Counted from the stretch's first letter, positions 1 to 7,260 are shown. The stretch: 10,218 bases of DNA from Comamonadaceae bacterium (GCA_027490555.1 JAIXXW010000161.1:1-10218); one strand, 5' to 3'. The notes: a model not told the origin generated them from the letters alone. A program made the numbers and translations.

Positions 1-723
1 AGCGCGGACCCGCACCGGCCTGTGCTGCTTTTTTGGCATGGCGGCGGTTTCATCCGTGGGGACAAGTCAGACCGGGCCAACCTGGGTTGGTGGGGTGCGC
101 GGCAAGGCTTTGTGACCGTGCTGGCCAATTACCGTCTCGCGCCGGAGGTGCAATGGCCCTCGGGGGCCGAAGATGTGGTGGCCGCTGTCCTGAGCGTGTC
201 CAAGCGGAGCCCGCTATGGGGCGCCAACCCGAAAGCCATCGTGTTGGCCGGTGAATCTGCCGGTGCGGCGCATGTGGCGGCTGCGGCCTTGATCCGGTCT
301 TTTCAGCCTCCCGATTGGCACATCGCCGGCGCGTTTTTGCTCTCGGGGCCTTACGACGCACAACTCGAACGCATGGCGCGCGGCCCCTTGGGCATTCCAA
401 CACCCGACCCGCGCAACGACGCCTATTTTGGAGCCGAGCGCTCGGATTGGTCCACGGCCAGCATCTTCGCGCGCGTGGACGCCGAGCCTTTTCCCCTGGT
501 GGTGGCAACCACCGAGCGTGACCTGCCGCAGATGCAGGTGCAAGCGGGCGCCTTGTTCACTCGGCTGGTGACGCAGCATGGCTTTGTGCCGGATTGGCTG
601 GTGGTGCCTGAACACAACCATTTTTCAGCCGCTGCGGGGCTGGGCACCGAAGACGAAACGCTGGCCAGACCGCTGGCCGATTTCGTGCGATTTTGCGCCG
701 CTCGAAGTGGCACTCAAGCGTAG
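1..723 (+). CDS. alpha/beta hydrolase, HSL/carboxylesterase-like (5' end missing)
   Basis: Probable serine ester or amide hydrolase of the alpha/beta-hydrolase fold, cytoplasmic, since no signal peptide is visible in the part present. The reading frame is open from the first base, so the true start lies upstream; the GTG at 22 falls just before the oxyanion-hole motif HGGGF (bases 37-51), too close to be a natural N-terminus for this family. The nucleophile elbow is GESAGA, with the Ser codon at 256-258. Probable acid and base of the triad are Asp (520-522, in TTERD) and His (619-621, in EHNHF). The region YRLAPEVQWPSGAEDV is typical of the hormone-sensitive-lipase/esterase and kynurenine-formamidase-like groups. 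About 240 residues are visible; the family usually runs 270-320. It is probably the tail of another transcription unit from the left. Its stop overlaps the convergent LysR gene. Fold and catalytic class are secure; the substrate is unknown. Confidence 0.9.
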   Translation, partial: SADPHRPVLLFWHGGGFIRGDKSDRANLGWWGARQGFVTVLANYRLAPEVQWPSGAEDVVAAVLSVSKRSPLWGANPKAIVLAGESAGAAHVAAAALIRSFQPPDWHIAGAFLLSGPYDAQLERMARGPLGIPTPDPRNDAYFGAERSDWSTASIFARVDAEPFPLVVATTERDLPQMQVQAGALFTRLVTQHGFVPDWLVVPEHNHFSAAAGLGTEDETLARPLADFVRFCAARSGTQA

Positions 724-1598
724 CGCTTGAGCAAGTCACTCAGGTGTTCCGCAGCCGGTGTCAGCGGCAGGTCGGCCCTTCTCAAAAACACAATGTCGGG
801 TGCGCTCAGGTGTTCACGCACGGGAATCACCTGCAGTGCATGCTGCGTCAATGCAAATTCGGCCCACTGGCGGGGCAGCATGGTCAGCAAGTCCGAGTGC
901 GCCAAGGCGACCAACAGCGACATGGCCGAGTTCGCCTGCAGCCGGATCTTTGGCAAACCGAGCTTGAAACGGGAAAAAACCTCGTTCAGGTCTTCTGCGG
1001 CAATCACATCCAAGGAGGGCGTGGCCCAATCGGCCTTGCACAAATCCTTGAGGGAGCGGGCCGCCGCCAACGGGTGCCCTTGTCGACCGACGACGATGCG
1101 CGTGTTTTCAAACAGCTTCTCGGCGATCAAGCCCGGCGCTGGCGCGGCTTGGGAGGCGGCACCCAGATAAAAATCAATGCTGCCATTGCGCAGCCCTGGC
1201 TCGATGGCGGGGTAGAGCCCCTCGATGACTTTGAGCGTGACGCCAGGATAGCGTTGGCGAAACGGCCCCAGCGCACCCGGCAACATGCCCAGGTGCGGCA
1301 TGATGGACAGGCCCGCCACCACCGTGCCCATGGCCCCGCCTTGCGCTTGCGCCATCTCTTCGTCGGCTTTTCTGAGCTCGTTCATGGCCGTGCTGGCACG
1401 CTGGTAAAAGAGCCGGCCCATCGGCGTCAACACCATGCCACGGGCGTCGCGCTCAAACATGGGGTGCCCCAGCTCATGCTCCAGATTGCGAATGCTCCGG
1501 GTCAGCCCCGACTGAGCGACGTTCAGGTGCCGGGCCGCGCTGCGCAAACTGCCATGCTCGACGATGGCCACCAGGTCACGCAATTGGTTGAGTTTCAT
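714..1598 (-). CDS. LysR-type transcriptional regulator
   Basis: A 294-residue LysR-family DNA-binding regulator, a normal length for the family. Residues 1-60 form the winged helix-turn-helix, with the recognition segment GSLRSAARHLNVAQSGLTRS (residues 16-35) followed by the usual IRNLEHELG linker start. Residues about 90-294 form the two-lobed effector-binding domain. I chose the ATG at 1598 because MKLNQLRDLV is the standard LysR N-terminus; the frame stays open for 94 more codons upstream, but that extension overlaps the divergent gene, lacks family similarity and crosses the control region. The gene is divergent from the Bug/FAH/dioxygenase/monooxygenase operon, the classic arrangement for a LysR activator of aromatic catabolism, so it probably controls that operon and itself in response to a substrate or intermediate. 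An operator-like palindrome begins 7 bases before its start codon. Its 3' end overlaps the hydrolase by 10 bases. The effector is unknown. Confidence 0.93.
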   Translation of the reverse strand: MKLNQLRDLVAIVEHGSLRSAARHLNVAQSGLTRSIRNLEHELGHPMFERDARGMVLTPMGRLFYQRASTAMNELRKADEEMAQAQGGAMGTVVAGLSIMPHLGMLPGALGPFRQRYPGVTLKVIEGLYPAIEPGLRNGSIDFYLGAASQAAPAPGLIAEKLFENTRIVVGRQGHPLAAARSLKDLCKADWATPSLDVIAAEDLNEVFSRFKLGLPKIRLQANSAMSLLVALAHSDLLTMLPRQWAEFALTQHALQVIPVREHLSAPDIVFLRRADLPLTPAAEHLSDLLKRYA

Positions 1599-1604
1599 TG
1601 AAGT

Positions 1605-1621
1605 GTTCTCATTTTGTGAAC
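1605..1621. promoter_or_regulatory. candidate LysR operator, site 1
   Basis: Interrupted palindrome GTTCTCA-TTT-TGTGAAC, seven-base arms with one mismatch around a three-base centre. It contains the LysR-type T-N11-A core (T1607 to A1619). It lies immediately upstream of the LysR start codon, over where its ribosome binding site would be, so binding here would suit autorepression. That LysR proteins bind such sites is established for the family; use of this one is inferred. Confidence 0.55.
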
Positions 1622-1645
1622 GGACAGCATATTCTGCCCTCTCTT

Positions 1646-1667
1646 TGAGAACCCCAAGAAGTTCTAG
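1646..1667. promoter_or_regulatory. candidate LysR operator, site 2 / activation site
   Basis: Inverted repeat AGAAC-N8-GTTCT (1648-1665). Its left part, TGAGAAC (1646-1652), is the exact reverse complement of the left arm of site 1, GTTCTCA. The centres of the two sites are about 43 bases apart, close to four helical turns, so they would lie on the same DNA face. A weak -10-like TAGACT (1665-1670) overlaps the right half-site; no convincing -35 is seen, as is common for LysR-activated promoters. Its position 53-74 bases before the Bug gene start fits an activation site. Confidence 0.45.
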
Positions 1668-1709
1668 ACTGCGCCGCAGACCGTTCCATTGAGGCGGCAT
1701 CCCCCACTT

Positions 1710-1713
1710 GGAG
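1710..1713 (+). promoter_or_regulatory. ribosome binding site of Bug protein 1
   Basis: GGAG, six bases before the ATG at 1720. This decides the start: an in-frame TTG at 1708 overlaps the site itself and has no Shine-Dalgarno sequence of its own. Confidence 0.7.
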
Positions 1714-1719
1714 ACCCAC

Positions 1720-2709
1720 ATGCAACTGAGACCCTGCCTCGCCCTGACCCGTCGGCTGTTGGGCGCCGCCACCCTGGCCACCGTGGCCCTGCTGAGCACT
1801 GCGGCCATGGCGCAAAATTGGCCCAACAAGCCTGTCAAATTGATCGTTCCCGCCGGGGCCGGTGCTGCGCCGGATGTCATCGCCCGGCTCCTGGGCGAAC
1901 GCCTGAGTCAAGCCTGGGGCCAAGGCGTGGTGGTGGAAAACAGACCTGGTGCGGGCGGCATCCCTGGCATGTCGGCCTTGGCGCGCTCGCCCAATGACGG
2001 CTACACCATCGGCTTCGTTCCAGCCGCCATGGGCACCATCACGCCCCTGGTCTACAAAAATCCCCAGTTCAACCCGGAGACCGACCTGACCTCGGTGGCC
2101 ACAGTGGGCACCAGCACCCTGGTGATGGTGACCAACCCGGCCACAGGCATTCAGAACCTGCAGGACCTGGCCCGCTTTGCCAAAGCCAACCCTGGAAAGG
2201 CCAACTTTGCAGCGCCGCAACCCAACTCGCTGCCGCACCTGGCGACAGAAATGATGAACAAAATAGGGCAAATGGGCATGACCCCCATTCCCTACACCGC
2301 GCCGCCTGCTGCCCTGGCCGGCCTGCTCGCGGGCGATGTCCTGATGACGGCCGACGGCATCCCCAGTCTGATCCCGCACATCCGCAGTGGCCGGGTCAAG
2401 GCGCTGGCGGTGACTTCGGCACAGCGCATGCCCGGGCTGGACATTCCCACGGTGGCCGAGACATACCCCGGCTTTGACATGGTGGGCTGGTTCCAGATCA
2501 TTGCACCTGCAGGCACACCCGCTTCGGTGGTTGACAAAATCAGTGCCGATGTCAACCGCATCTTGCAAACGCCCGAGATGTCGACACGGCTCCAAGACAT
2601 GGGTGTCTACCACCGCGCCGATTCACCTGCCGCTGCGCGCGAGTTCTTCGCCTCGCAACAGCGGGCGATGCGCAAACTGGTGGCCGATCTCGGCATCCAG
2701 CCCCAGTGA
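1720..2709 (+). CDS. Bug/TctC-family periplasmic substrate-binding protein 1
   Basis: A 329-residue periplasmic solute-binding protein of the Bug (TctC-like, tripartite tricarboxylate) family, which binds carboxylates and aromatic or amino acids for uptake or sensing. Residues 1-31 are a signal peptide: positive start with R11-R12, a hydrophobic stretch, then an AMA cleavage site before QNWP. The mature protein opens with the family signature, WPNKPVKLIVPAGAGAAPDV, then the VVENRPGAGG motif (residues 71-80) and PNDGYT (91-96). Length is normal. It is the first gene of module A, followed after 31 bases by FAH protein 1, so its ligand is probably the growth substrate of that module. No TctA/TctB membrane genes are in the window, so it is an orphan binding protein here, as is common for Bug proteins in Burkholderiales. 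Likely controlled by the divergent LysR regulator. The ligand cannot be told from sequence. Confidence 0.93.
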   Translation: MQLRPCLALTRRLLGAATLATVALLSTAAMAQNWPNKPVKLIVPAGAGAAPDVIARLLGERLSQAWGQGVVVENRPGAGGIPGMSALARSPNDGYTIGFVPAAMGTITPLVYKNPQFNPETDLTSVATVGTSTLVMVTNPATGIQNLQDLARFAKANPGKANFAAPQPNSLPHLATEMMNKIGQMGMTPIPYTAPPAALAGLLAGDVLMTADGIPSLIPHIRSGRVKALAVTSAQRMPGLDIPTVAETYPGFDMVGWFQIIAPAGTPASVVDKISADVNRILQTPEMSTRLQDMGVYHRADSPAAAREFFASQQRAMRKLVADLGIQPQ

Positions 2710-2740
2710 GGCTTGATCTTTTTTCAACTCCCCCATCCCC

Positions 2741-3610
2741 ATGAAACTCATCAGTTACACCCAAGACACGGCCACACGCTATGGCGTCTTGTTGGACACC
2801 GGCGTGGTGGACATGCACCAGTGCATGGACAAGGCACCAAAGGACATCCATGACTTCTTTGCCCAAGCCTGCGGCAATGCGGCCTTGATGGCCAGCATCG
2901 CCCAGCGGGCCTCGACCGCCCAGGCCACACCCCTGAGCCACGTCCAGCTGCTGCCCTGCGTGCCACGCCCGAGCAAAATCATCTGCCTGGGTGTCAACTA
3001 CCACGACCACGCCGCCGAGGGCGGCAACAAAGTGGCCGACTACCCCACCATCTTTTTCCGTGGCCCTTCGTCATTGGCAGCGCATGGCGGCGTCATCCCC
3101 ATCCCCCCGATCTCGACATCCCTCGATTACGAGGCCGAGCTGGCCTTGGTGATCGGCAAGACCACGCGCAACGTCAGCGAGTCTGAGGCGCTGGACTCGG
3201 TGTTCGGCTACGCCTGCTTCAACGATGCCACCTTTCGCGACTACCAGCGCAAAACCACGCAATGGACCGTGGGCAAAAACTTTGACCAAACGGGCGGCTT
3301 TGGCCCGCACCTGGTCACCGCCGACGAATTGCCGCCCGGCTGCGTCGGCTTGCACATCGAGTCACGCCTGAATGGCCAGGTCATGCAAAGCGCCAGCACC
3401 ACCGACATGGTGTTCCATGTGGCGCCGACGATCGCCATGATGTCCGCCTGCATGACCCTGGAGCCTGGGGACGTGATCGTCATGGGCACGCCTGCGGGCG
3501 TGGGCTATGCGCGCCAACCACCGGTGTGGATGCGGCCCGGCGACTGCATTGAAATCGAGATCGAAGGCATTGGCATCCTTCGCAACACCATCGGTCTGCT
3601 GGCCACCTGA
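2741..3610 (+). CDS. fumarylacetoacetate hydrolase (FAH) family protein 1
   Basis: A 289-residue cytoplasmic enzyme of the FAH superfamily, whose members hydrolyse C-C bonds of acylpyruvates, or hydrate, isomerise or decarboxylate 2-oxo acids from aromatic ring cleavage. Residues 1-75 form the variable N-terminal region; the catalytic domain begins at KIICLGVNYHDHAAE (79-93). The divalent-metal ligands expected for the family are present: E131 and E133 in DYEAEL and D162 in the block ACFNDATFRDYQ. K179 (VGKNFD) and the GTPAGVG loop (249-255) are also conserved. It sits between Bug protein 1 and the intradiol dioxygenase, with 31- and 12-base gaps, so it is cotranscribed. No Shine-Dalgarno sequence is seen before the ATG; the leader is C-rich. 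The family is certain. The reaction is not: an intradiol dioxygenase does not normally yield an acylpyruvate, so an isomerase/decarboxylase role or an unusual route is possible. Confidence 0.93.
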   Translation: MKLISYTQDTATRYGVLLDTGVVDMHQCMDKAPKDIHDFFAQACGNAALMASIAQRASTAQATPLSHVQLLPCVPRPSKIICLGVNYHDHAAEGGNKVADYPTIFFRGPSSLAAHGGVIPIPPISTSLDYEAELALVIGKTTRNVSESEALDSVFGYACFNDATFRDYQRKTTQWTVGKNFDQTGGFGPHLVTADELPPGCVGLHIESRLNGQVMQSASTTDMVFHVAPTIAMMSACMTLEPGDVIVMGTPAGVGYARQPPVWMRPGDCIEIEIEGIGILRNTIGLLAT

Positions 3611-3622
3611 ACGCGGCTCGCC

Positions 3623-4480
3623 ATGAAAAACATCACCCGTGAGAACCTGACCGACACGGTCAAAAGCAGCTTTTCCCAGATCGACGGTGAACGCCAACGC
3701 CATCTGGTCAACCGTCTGGTGCACCACCTGCATGCCTTTGCAAGTGAAACCGGTCTGAGCCATGACGAGTGGCGCGAGGGCATCGCTTTCCTGCACCGCA
3801 TGGCCGAGATCAGCAGCCCCTCGCGCAGCGAGTTCACCTTGCTGTCGGATGTGCTGGGCCTGTCCTCGCTGGTGGACCTCTTGGCAGCACGACCGGGTGC
3901 CACCGAAGGGAGCGTGCTCGGCCCCTTCCACACACGGGGCTCGCCTTGGGTGGACAACGGCAGCAACCTGATCAAAGACAACCCCGGCGAGGCGGTGCTG
4001 ATCCGGGGCCGCGTGAGCGACACCGAGGGCCAAGCCCTGCCCAAGGCCACCATCGACTTCTGGCAAAACGCCGACAACGGCATGTACTGGCAAATGGACG
4101 ACAGCCAGCCCCAGGACAACCTGCGCTGCCAGATCCAGGTGCAAGCCGACGGTAGTTTTGAGCTGGCCACCATCCGTCCGCGCCCCTACCTGGTGCCCAC
4201 CGACGGTCCGGTGGGCGAATTGCTGCGCCTGTCCCACCGCGATGCCTGGCGCCCAGCCCACTACCACATCATCGTGGAAGCGCCCGGCCACCGCAGCCTG
4301 ATCACCGAGGTCTTTGACGCAGCCGACCCCTGGCTGGACAAGGACGCGGTGTTTGGCGTTCGGGCCTCACTGGTCTGTGACTTCCAGCCCGCGTCCGATG
4401 CGGCCACCGCCGCTCGGCTGGGGCTGCCCGCGCAGTACCTGGCGGTGGAGCTGCCGATCCGGCTGGCCCGCGAAGACTGA
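3623..4480 (+). CDS. intradiol ring-cleavage dioxygenase, hydroxyquinol/catechol 1,2-dioxygenase type
   Basis: A 285-residue Fe(III) intradiol dioxygenase that should insert O2 between the two hydroxyls of a catechol or hydroxyquinol, giving a muconate or maleylacetate. Residues about 1-95 are the helical N-terminal dimerisation domain (with EFTLLSDVLGLSSLVDLL, 70-87); the C-terminal beta-sandwich follows from ATEGSVLGPFH (93-103). All four iron ligands are visible: Y155 (DNGMYW), Y189 (RPRPYLVPTDGPVG), and H213 and H215 (PAHYHIIVEAPGH). The LLSDVLG segment and ATE-VLGPFH are more like hydroxyquinol or chlorocatechol dioxygenases than plain catechol enzymes, but length and motifs do not settle the substrate. 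It starts 12 bases after the FAH gene and ends 45 before the FAD monooxygenase, which could supply its diol substrate. No maleylacetate reductase or muconate cycloisomerase is found nearby. Fold and chemistry are secure; hydroxyquinol specificity is a moderate inference. Confidence 0.93.
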   Translation: MKNITRENLTDTVKSSFSQIDGERQRHLVNRLVHHLHAFASETGLSHDEWREGIAFLHRMAEISSPSRSEFTLLSDVLGLSSLVDLLAARPGATEGSVLGPFHTRGSPWVDNGSNLIKDNPGEAVLIRGRVSDTEGQALPKATIDFWQNADNGMYWQMDDSQPQDNLRCQIQVQADGSFELATIRPRPYLVPTDGPVGELLRLSHRDAWRPAHYHIIVEAPGHRSLITEVFDAADPWLDKDAVFGVRASLVCDFQPASDAATAARLGLPAQYLAVELPIRLARED

Positions 4481-4525
4481 TCCGGCCTCTCATTTCCCCG
4501 GTCCCATCACCTGAACACCCACACC

Positions 4526-6208
4526 ATGGCCTCCACGCTCACCGTCGATGTCCTCATCGCAGGCGGCGGCCCCTGCGGCCTGATGCTGGCCATCGAGTTG
4601 GGCCGGCGCAACATCCGCTGCCTGCTGGTCGATGCCAAACCCGGCACCGCCTTCAACCCGCAGGCCAACGCCACGCAAGCGCGCACCATGGAGCATTTCC
4701 GGCGCCTGGGCTTTGCCCATGAAATCCGCAGCATGGGCTTGCCGCCTGACCACCCCACCGACATCGCCTACCTGACCCGCTTTGCCGGCATCGAGCTGGC
4801 CCGCCTGCGCCTGCCCACGGCCGCCGCTGCGCCCCAAGCGATCAAAAACATGTCGGGCTCATGGAGTGCGGCCGAACTGCCACACCGGGTGTCGCAAAAA
4901 TATGTCGAGGTTTGCCTGCACCGCCATGCGCAGCAACAGGCCAGCGTCGAGATGCGCTACGGCTGGCAACTGACGGCCTTTGAGGACACCGGTGAGGGCA
5001 TCGATGCGACAGTCCAATCGGTGGATGGCGATGCGCTGCTGCAGGTCCAAGCCGCCTACCTGGTGGGCGCAGACGGGGCCCGCAGCTTTGTGCGCCACAA
5101 GCTGGGCATCGCCTGGGGCGGGGCCACCGGCTTCAAACGCAAATTCATGGGCGGCAAGATGCTGGCGGTCTACCTCAAGGCCCCCGACTTCTATGCCCGC
5201 AACCCGAACGACCGGTCCTGGATGTACGTGGTGGTCAACCCCGAATTGCGCGCCTTCATCATGTCGGTCGACGGCGTGAGCGAATTCGCTTTTCACATCC
5301 AGATGGCCGACGATGCCGCCACCGAGGCCCTGACCGAAGCCGATGCCCGCCGCCTGTTTGCACAAGCTTATGGCCAAGCCATCGACATCGAGATCCTGTC
5401 CATGGCCACCTGGATGGCCGGACACGCCTTGGTGGCCGAGTCGTTTCAGCAAGGCCGGGTGTTTTTGGGCGGCGATGCCGCCCATCTGTTCACCCCCACC
5501 GGAGGGCTCGGCTACAACACCGCGGTCGAAGACGCGGTCAACCTCAGCTGGAAGCTCGCCAGCGTCATCCAGGGCCAAGCCCCTGCGGCCTTGCTGGACA
5601 GCTATGCCCTGGAGCGCCGCCCACTGGCCGTGCGCAACACAGGCTATGCGCGGCAGTTTGCGGACTCGATCGGCCTGTTTGAAGCGGCGCCGGCATTGGA
5701 AGAGCCTGGCCCGGAAGGCGAGGCGGCCCGCGCCACGGCCTCGGACTACCTGAACGGGCATGTGCGGCGCGAGTTCAACATCCCGGGCGTGACTTTTGGG
5801 GGCCGCTACCACGGCAGCCCCATCATCGTGGACGATGGCACCACGGCACCGCCCGATGCGGCCAACAGCTATGTGCCTTGCGCCACGCCAGGCGGCAGAC
5901 CGCCGCATGCCTGGCTGGCCGATGGCCGCTCGCTTTATGACAGTTTCAACTTCGAGTGGACCTTGCTGGTGCTGGGCGATGCGCCACCGGATGCCGAAAC
6001 CTTCGAACAGGTGGCGCGGTCCCTGCAGCTGGATTTGCAAGCGGTCAAGCACCCTGGTGCCGAGATCCTGGCGCTGTACGAAGCGCCCTTGGTGCTGATT
6101 CGCCCCGACCAGATCGTGGCCTGGCGGGGGCACACCGCCCAGCACGCGGCCACCGTCTTGGCGCAGGCACTGGGCCACGGCACCGCCCAGAATGCCCTGC
6201 CTCCCTGA
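4526..6208 (+). CDS. FAD-dependent aromatic monooxygenase (PheA/TfdB/MhpA-like)
   Basis: A 560-residue class A flavoprotein monooxygenase, expected to hydroxylate a phenolic ring with NAD(P)H and O2 in the cytoplasm. The N-terminal Rossmann FAD motif is VLIAGGGPCGLMLAIELG (residues 9-26). The GADGARSFVR block (181-190) is the DG motif that touches FAD and NAD(P)H, and GGDAAHLFTPTGGLGYN (315-331) is the GD motif that binds the FAD ribityl chain. The C-terminal part, from about 455, resembles the thioredoxin-like tail of phenol hydroxylases, with a late LIRPDQIVAWRG motif. The QANATQARTMEHFRRLGF segment (46-63) is typical of the group. It is the last gene of module A, 45 bases after the dioxygenase; it probably makes the diol which that enzyme opens. 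There is no Shine-Dalgarno sequence; the leader is CACCCACACC next to the ATG. The family is sure; the aromatic substrate is unknown. Confidence 0.93.
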   Translation: MASTLTVDVLIAGGGPCGLMLAIELGRRNIRCLLVDAKPGTAFNPQANATQARTMEHFRRLGFAHEIRSMGLPPDHPTDIAYLTRFAGIELARLRLPTAAAAPQAIKNMSGSWSAAELPHRVSQKYVEVCLHRHAQQQASVEMRYGWQLTAFEDTGEGIDATVQSVDGDALLQVQAAYLVGADGARSFVRHKLGIAWGGATGFKRKFMGGKMLAVYLKAPDFYARNPNDRSWMYVVVNPELRAFIMSVDGVSEFAFHIQMADDAATEALTEADARRLFAQAYGQAIDIEILSMATWMAGHALVAESFQQGRVFLGGDAAHLFTPTGGLGYNTAVEDAVNLSWKLASVIQGQAPAALLDSYALERRPLAVRNTGYARQFADSIGLFEAAPALEEPGPEGEAARATASDYLNGHVRREFNIPGVTFGGRYHGSPIIVDDGTTAPPDAANSYVPCATPGGRPPHAWLADGRSLYDSFNFEWTLLVLGDAPPDAETFEQVARSLQLDLQAVKHPGAEILALYEAPLVLIRPDQIVAWRGHTAQHAATVLAQALGHGTAQNALPP

Positions 6209-6214
6209 GCTCCC

Positions 6215-6266
6215 CTGAGCCCCCTCAGCCACCATGGCGGCTTGGGCCGGGGGGTGATCAGCCCCC
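6215..6266. terminator. hairpins in convergent gap, possible bidirectional terminator
   Basis: The 63-base gap between the two converging modules holds three short inverted repeats: CTGAG-CCCC-CTCAG (6215-6228), the near-palindrome AGCCACCATGGCGGCT (6227-6242), and a GGGGG/CCCCC stem around TGATCA (6249-6266). None is followed by a clear T-run, so ordinary intrinsic termination is not well supported. The site is where both operons should stop, and stable GC hairpins here could protect 3' ends or act with Rho. Confidence 0.35.
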
Positions 6267-6271
6267 TGCGC

Positions 6272-7255
6272 TCACTCCGGCTGGATGCCAATGGCCTTGA
6301 CGATGCCTGCCCACCGGCTTCTTTCAGCGCGCATGAAGGCATCGAACTCGGGCACATTCATTTTGGTTTCAGGGATCGAGCCCAAGGTCAACAAGCGCTG
6401 GGCCACCTCAGGTTGTCTGAGCACCGCCTCCAACTCACGGTTCATGGCCTCCACCACGGCCGCCGGCGTGCCTGCAGGCGCAAACAAGCCGTTCCAGCCG
6501 GTGAATTCAAATCCGGAAAAAGTCTCGGACAAACTGGGCACCGAGGGCTGGTTGGCCGAGCGTTGGGCCGAACTGACGGCCAAGGGCCTGACCTGTCCGG
6601 CACGGATGTAACTCAAGAGCGCGGCCTCGGGCAGGCAGATCAGGTTGACCCGACCACCGATCAGGTCTTGAATGGCGTCAGGCGCCCTGTTGTAGGGCAC
6701 ATGGGTGAATTTGACACCGGCCATGGCCGCGAAGGAGTCGGCCAGCATGCCCGAGAAGGTTTTGGGCCCCTCGGTGGCCATGGCCAGCTTTTCCGGTTGG
6801 GCTTTGGCCTGGGCCACGGCATCGGCCAGGGTGTTGCCTGTGAAAGCGGGACCGGCCGCGATCACGAAAGGGCTGCGGCCGATCAGACGCACCGGTGCAA
6901 AGTCTTTCTCGGGATCGTAAGGCAGGGACTTGAAGGTGAAGATGTTGGTCACCATCGCGGCCGTGGTCGCATAGTAGAAGGCATACCCATCGGCCGGTGA
7001 ACGCATGGCGGCTTGCGCGCCAATCACGTTTTGTCCACCCGGACGGTTTTCCACCACGATGGGCTGGCCCAGTCGGCGGCTGAGGTGGTCGGCAATGAAA
7101 CGCGCCAGGATGTCGGGCCCCGCTCCAGCAGGTTGCGACAAAATCCACCGGATCGGCCGCGCGGGCCAAGCCTGGCCCCAGGCCACGCCCTGCACCCCCG
7201 TGGCCATGGCGGCCGTGACACCCAGCAAATGCTTTGTGAATGATCGTCTTTTCAT
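6272..7255 (-). CDS. Bug/TctC-family periplasmic substrate-binding protein 2
   Basis: A 327-residue Bug-family solute-binding protein, normal length. The signal peptide (residues 1-27) begins MKRRSFTKHLLG, which resembles the twin-arginine RRxFxK pattern; probable cleavage is after AWG, before QAWP. The mature protein opens with WPARPIRWILSQPAGAGPDI, the family signature, then IVVENRPGG (66-74) and SPADGYAF (86-93). I chose the ATG at 7255, which has a strong Shine-Dalgarno sequence, rather than an in-frame TTG at 7273. It is the last gene of module B, 84 bases after FAH protein 2, with a hairpin in that gap. It mirrors Bug protein 1 but is only distantly like it, so the ligand may differ. 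No membrane transport partners are nearby. It may serve uptake or sensing of the module B substrate. Confidence 0.92.
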   Translation of the reverse strand: MKRRSFTKHLLGVTAAMATGVQGVAWGQAWPARPIRWILSQPAGAGPDILARFIADHLSRRLGQPIVVENRPGGQNVIGAQAAMRSPADGYAFYYATTAAMVTNIFTFKSLPYDPEKDFAPVRLIGRSPFVIAAGPAFTGNTLADAVAQAKAQPEKLAMATEGPKTFSGMLADSFAAMAGVKFTHVPYNRAPDAIQDLIGGRVNLICLPEAALLSYIRAGQVRPLAVSSAQRSANQPSVPSLSETFSGFEFTGWNGLFAPAGTPAAVVEAMNRELEAVLRQPEVAQRLLTLGSIPETKMNVPEFDAFMRAERSRWAGIVKAIGIQPE

Positions 7256-7260
7256 GTTGG

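Noticed and set aside
693..1601. Open frame of 302 codons on the plus strand opposite the LysR gene
   Set aside because: Antisense shadow, rich in Gln, His, Arg and Gly; it follows the LysR codon frame.
1599..1880. N-terminal extension of the LysR gene to an upstream start
   Set aside because: The extra 94 codons cross the operator region and overlap the divergent Bug gene; the canonical LysR N-terminus starts at the Met at 1598.
1609..2613. Open frame of 334 codons on the minus strand opposite Bug protein 1
   Set aside because: It is antisense to a gene with signal peptide and family motifs; its product is rich in Gly, His, Arg and Gln with no domain, as expected from the GC-rich third codon positions of the real gene.
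2699..2724. Possible terminator after Bug protein 1: AGCC-N7-GGCT stem then a run of six T at 2719-2724
   Set aside because: The stem is only four base pairs and is separated from the T-run; the next gene starts 31 bases on in the same operon. At most a weak attenuator.
4859..6235. Open frame of 458 codons on the minus strand opposite FMO 1
   Set aside because: Antisense shadow of a clear flavoprotein; composition is low in normal hydrophobic patterning and no motif is seen.
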